NCBI GenBank assembly: GCA_019454665.1
Contig: JACFNW010000090.1
Location: forward strand, 1 to 7,744
Direction of reading: 5' to 3'
Length of the DNA stretch: 7,744 nt
Source: Fimbriimonadaceae bacterium
GTDB lineage: Bacteria > Armatimonadota > Fimbriimonadia > Fimbriimonadales > Fimbriimonadaceae
The notes beneath the pieces were generated by a model, which worked only from the letters and a program-made list of their open reading frames with translations, searched no databases and was not told where the DNA came from. Positions 6,242 through 7,744 of the stretch are shown here, in pieces. How positions within the stretch are numbered: the first letter of the stretch is position 1; each line of letters begins with the position of its first letter. The position numbers and the translations under genes were made by a program.

Positions 6242-7353
6242 AGCTTCACCTCGACGACGCCACGGCTCACGACGATCCCCTGATGGGTCTTGCCCGAATC
6301 CAACCGGACGGTGACCCGGTTGCCGATCAGTCCGTCGCTTGCGGCCTTGGCGTCCACTTCGACACGGGCGCCTGCAGAGCGCAGCACCAACTTCACAGGC
6401 TCGTTCCGCAAGACACCGACGGCATCGCTGGACGCCTTCAGCCGGACGCTCCGGCTTCCGACGCGGACGCCGTTGTGGATGTAGGCCAGCTGCACGCTGA
6501 ACGTCAAGCTGTTCTCGAACACGTTGCTCTCGACCCGCACTTCGCCCGCAGGCAAGTCCAGATCGGCGACCGAGCCCTCGGCGACCAGCGCTTCGGCGGG
6601 CGTTCCACGCTGGGCGACGGCCTTCTTGGCGTCCTCGACGATCGCGCTGCCGGCCAGAGTGCGCGCAGCCCGCTTCACAAAGGTCGTTCCAGCCAGGTTC
6701 AATTCGTAGGATTCCGGGCTGAAACCGGCCTGTTGGAGCTTGCGCTCAAGCGTCAATCGCGAGAGGGAGGCCCGCGTCCGGAACGGCGGCGTGTCGGCAA
6801 CGATGATCGCGGCCAGCTTCTGTTTCACATCGCTAGCGGCTTCGATCTCGGCCAAATCGCCCAACGTCACGGTCTCGCGGTCGGTCTCGATCTCGGCTTT
6901 CACGGCGATCTTCGCCTTCGATGGCGTCACTTGCGGGGTGGGTGTGGTGCTCGGCTTGGCCGGTGCGCCCTTGAGTTTCAAACTGCCCGCCTCGCCCCCA
7001 GGCGAGACCAGCTTGGCGCGGTCGGCGAAGACGAACACGTTGCCGCGTTTCTCGCTTTGGGCGCCCTCGGGATACAGCGCCAGCATCAGACGCCCGATGA
7101 CGAATCGCCCGGACGGCGTCACCGAGACGATCGCACCATCGGGTTCGACGGCGATTTCTGTTGCTTTGGCGCGTACGGATGGTACCAATCCTCGACCTTC
7201 GGCATCTCGCACCTCGCCCTCGACCACCGAAAGACTCATCTCTTTCGCGGCGACGATCCGGCCCTGATCCATCAGGCGGAAGTAGCCCGGACCTTCGATT
7301 CCGACCCAAACGCCTGGGGCGACCGCGAGACTAGCGACTAGAAGGGACCACAT
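6238..7353 (-). CDS. flgA: P-ring assembly chaperone FlgA with an N-terminal FlgG-like domain
   Basis: FlgA is a periplasmic chaperone that helps FlgI polymerise into the P-ring. At 371 residues it is longer than the roughly 220-250 usual for the family. Residues 1-16 are a hydrophobic, uncharged signal-like stretch. Residues about 18-128 resemble the middle of FlgG/FlgF rod proteins: VGIEGPGYFRLMDQGRIV (17-34), a LVPSV...EIAVEPDGAIVSV run (56-78), then RGNVFV (103-108) and SPGGEAGSLKLKG (117-129). A Pro/Thr-rich linker (130-146) follows. The classical FlgA part is 147-371: TVTLGDLAEIE (161-171), the RKLQQAGFSPESYELNLAG region (204-222), and the C-terminal chaperone/SAF domain with VLRNEPVKLVLR (314-325), KAASDGLIGNRVTVRL (336-351) and IVVSRGVVEV (360-369). 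AGAGG six bases before the ATG, inside the flgG end, supports the start. flgG is 3 bases upstream; flgH overlaps by 4 downstream. Confidence 0.92.
   Translation of the reverse strand: MWSLLVASLAVAPGVWVGIEGPGYFRLMDQGRIVAAKEMSLSVVEGEVRDAEGRGLVPSVRAKATEIAVEPDGAIVSVTPSGRFVIGRLMLALYPEGAQSEKRGNVFVFADRAKLVSPGGEAGSLKLKGAPAKPSTTPTPQVTPSKAKIAVKAEIETDRETVTLGDLAEIEAASDVKQKLAAIIVADTPPFRTRASLSRLTLERKLQQAGFSPESYELNLAGTTFVKRAARTLAGSAIVEDAKKAVAQRGTPAEALVAEGSVADLDLPAGEVRVESNVFENSLTFSVQLAYIHNGVRVGSRSVRLKASSDAVGVLRNEPVKLVLRSAGARVEVDAKAASDGLIGNRVTVRLDSGKTHQGIVVSRGVVEVKL
6247..6252 (-). promoter_or_regulatory. Ribosome binding site for flgH, inside flgA
   Basis: GAGGTG five bases before the flgH ATG, formed by the Glu-Val codons at the flgA C-terminus (VEVKL). 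With the ATGA overlap this indicates translational coupling of flgA and flgH. Confidence 0.65.
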
Positions 7354-7356
7354 CGT

Positions 7357-7744
7357 TTACCTCTTGAGGTTGTTCAGCACGCCGAGCATGTCGTCGGCGG
7401 TTTGAATGGCCTTCGAGTTGATCTCGTAAGCGCGCTGGGCGAGGATCATCCGGACCATTTCCTCGACGATCTGAACGTTCGATCCTTCCAAGAATCCGGA
7501 CTCAAGGCTGCCCGAACCGTTCTCTCCTGGGGTGCTCGGCTGGGGGTCGCCCGAGCCGCCGCCGGCGACGAACAGATTGCCGCCAAGACGCGTCAGACCG
7601 GCCGGGTTGGCGAACATCACGATCTGGACTTGACCAAAGTTCTCGGGGTCCTGGCTCGTGCCAATCTTGCCCTCGACGGTCCCGTTCGGGGCGATCGTCA
7701 CGTCTCGCGCATCGGCCGGAATCGTGATCCGGGGCTCGACGGGG
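7357..7744 (-). CDS. flgG: Flagellar distal rod protein FlgG, C-terminal part (truncated by window edge)
   Basis: FlgG forms the distal rod, the drive-shaft segment surrounded by the P and L rings. About 128 C-terminal residues are present. The frame is open to the right edge and reads PVEPRITIPADARDVTIAPN at the cut. A GTG at 7701 in the middle of this frame is not the real start. The end is diagnostic: GFLEGSNVQIVEEMVRMILA followed by QRAYEINSKAIQTADDMLGVLNNLKR, very close to the universal FlgG C-terminal helix. A Gly/Ser/Pro-rich loop (FVAGGGSGDPQPSTPGENGSG) is longer than in many relatives. The order flgG-flgA-flgH-flgI matches the ring genes that are built around this rod. Confidence 0.96.
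   Translation of the reverse strand, partial: PVEPRITIPADARDVTIAPNGTVEGKIGTSQDPENFGQVQIVMFANPAGLTRLGGNLFVAGGGSGDPQPSTPGENGSGSLESGFLEGSNVQIVEEMVRMILAQRAYEINSKAIQTADDMLGVLNNLKR

Noticed and set aside
6283..7341. Long plus-strand open frame antisense to flgA (352 codons)
   Set aside because: Arginine/glutamine/aspartate-rich low-information translation with no motif; a shadow of flgA codon bias.
1..7744. CRISPR arrays, insertion sequences, tRNA or rRNA genes
   Set aside because: No spaced direct repeats, transposase, terminal repeats or RNA gene signatures were seen.

Overview
The window is GC-rich bacterial DNA. Its right two thirds carry the distal part of a flagellar rod/ring/hook operon, all on the minus strand. 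In transcription order (right to left) it reads flgG (5' end cut by the window edge), flgA, flgH, flgI, flgJ (rod-binding domain only), flgN, flgK. The genes are packed with gaps of 3 to 10 bases or 4-base overlaps, so they look like one translationally coupled transcript. P-ring (FlgI) and L-ring (FlgH) genes mean a diderm cell with an outer membrane. The style of the HNH relic, the DUF1579 protein and the toxin-antitoxin pair recalls Armatimonadota (Fimbriimonadia-like) genomes, but that assignment is from memory and only moderately to weakly supported.

Downstream of flgK, on the same strand, lies a type II toxin-antitoxin module: a RelE/HigB-like toxin (PF06296 type) followed by an Xre-family HTH antitoxin. 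It has its own candidate -10 box and operator palindrome. Convergent to it, on the plus strand at 878-1510, is a decayed HNH-type zinc-finger nuclease gene. Its frame stays coding-like through an internal TGA and an internal TAG, and it may also have lost one base near its 5' end.

The left end holds a DUF1579 protein with a plausible extended -10 promoter, followed on the same strand by the 5' end of dxr (IspC, first committed step of the MEP isoprenoid pathway). dxr runs off the left edge of the window.

The most unusual observation is in flgA. Between the signal peptide and the usual FlgA chaperone region sits a segment of about 110 residues that reads like the middle of FlgG/FlgF rod proteins, without their terminal helices. 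It is joined to the chaperone part by a Pro/Thr-rich linker. This would be a FlgA with a rod-mimicking domain. FlgH also lacks the lipobox cysteine typical of L-ring proteins.
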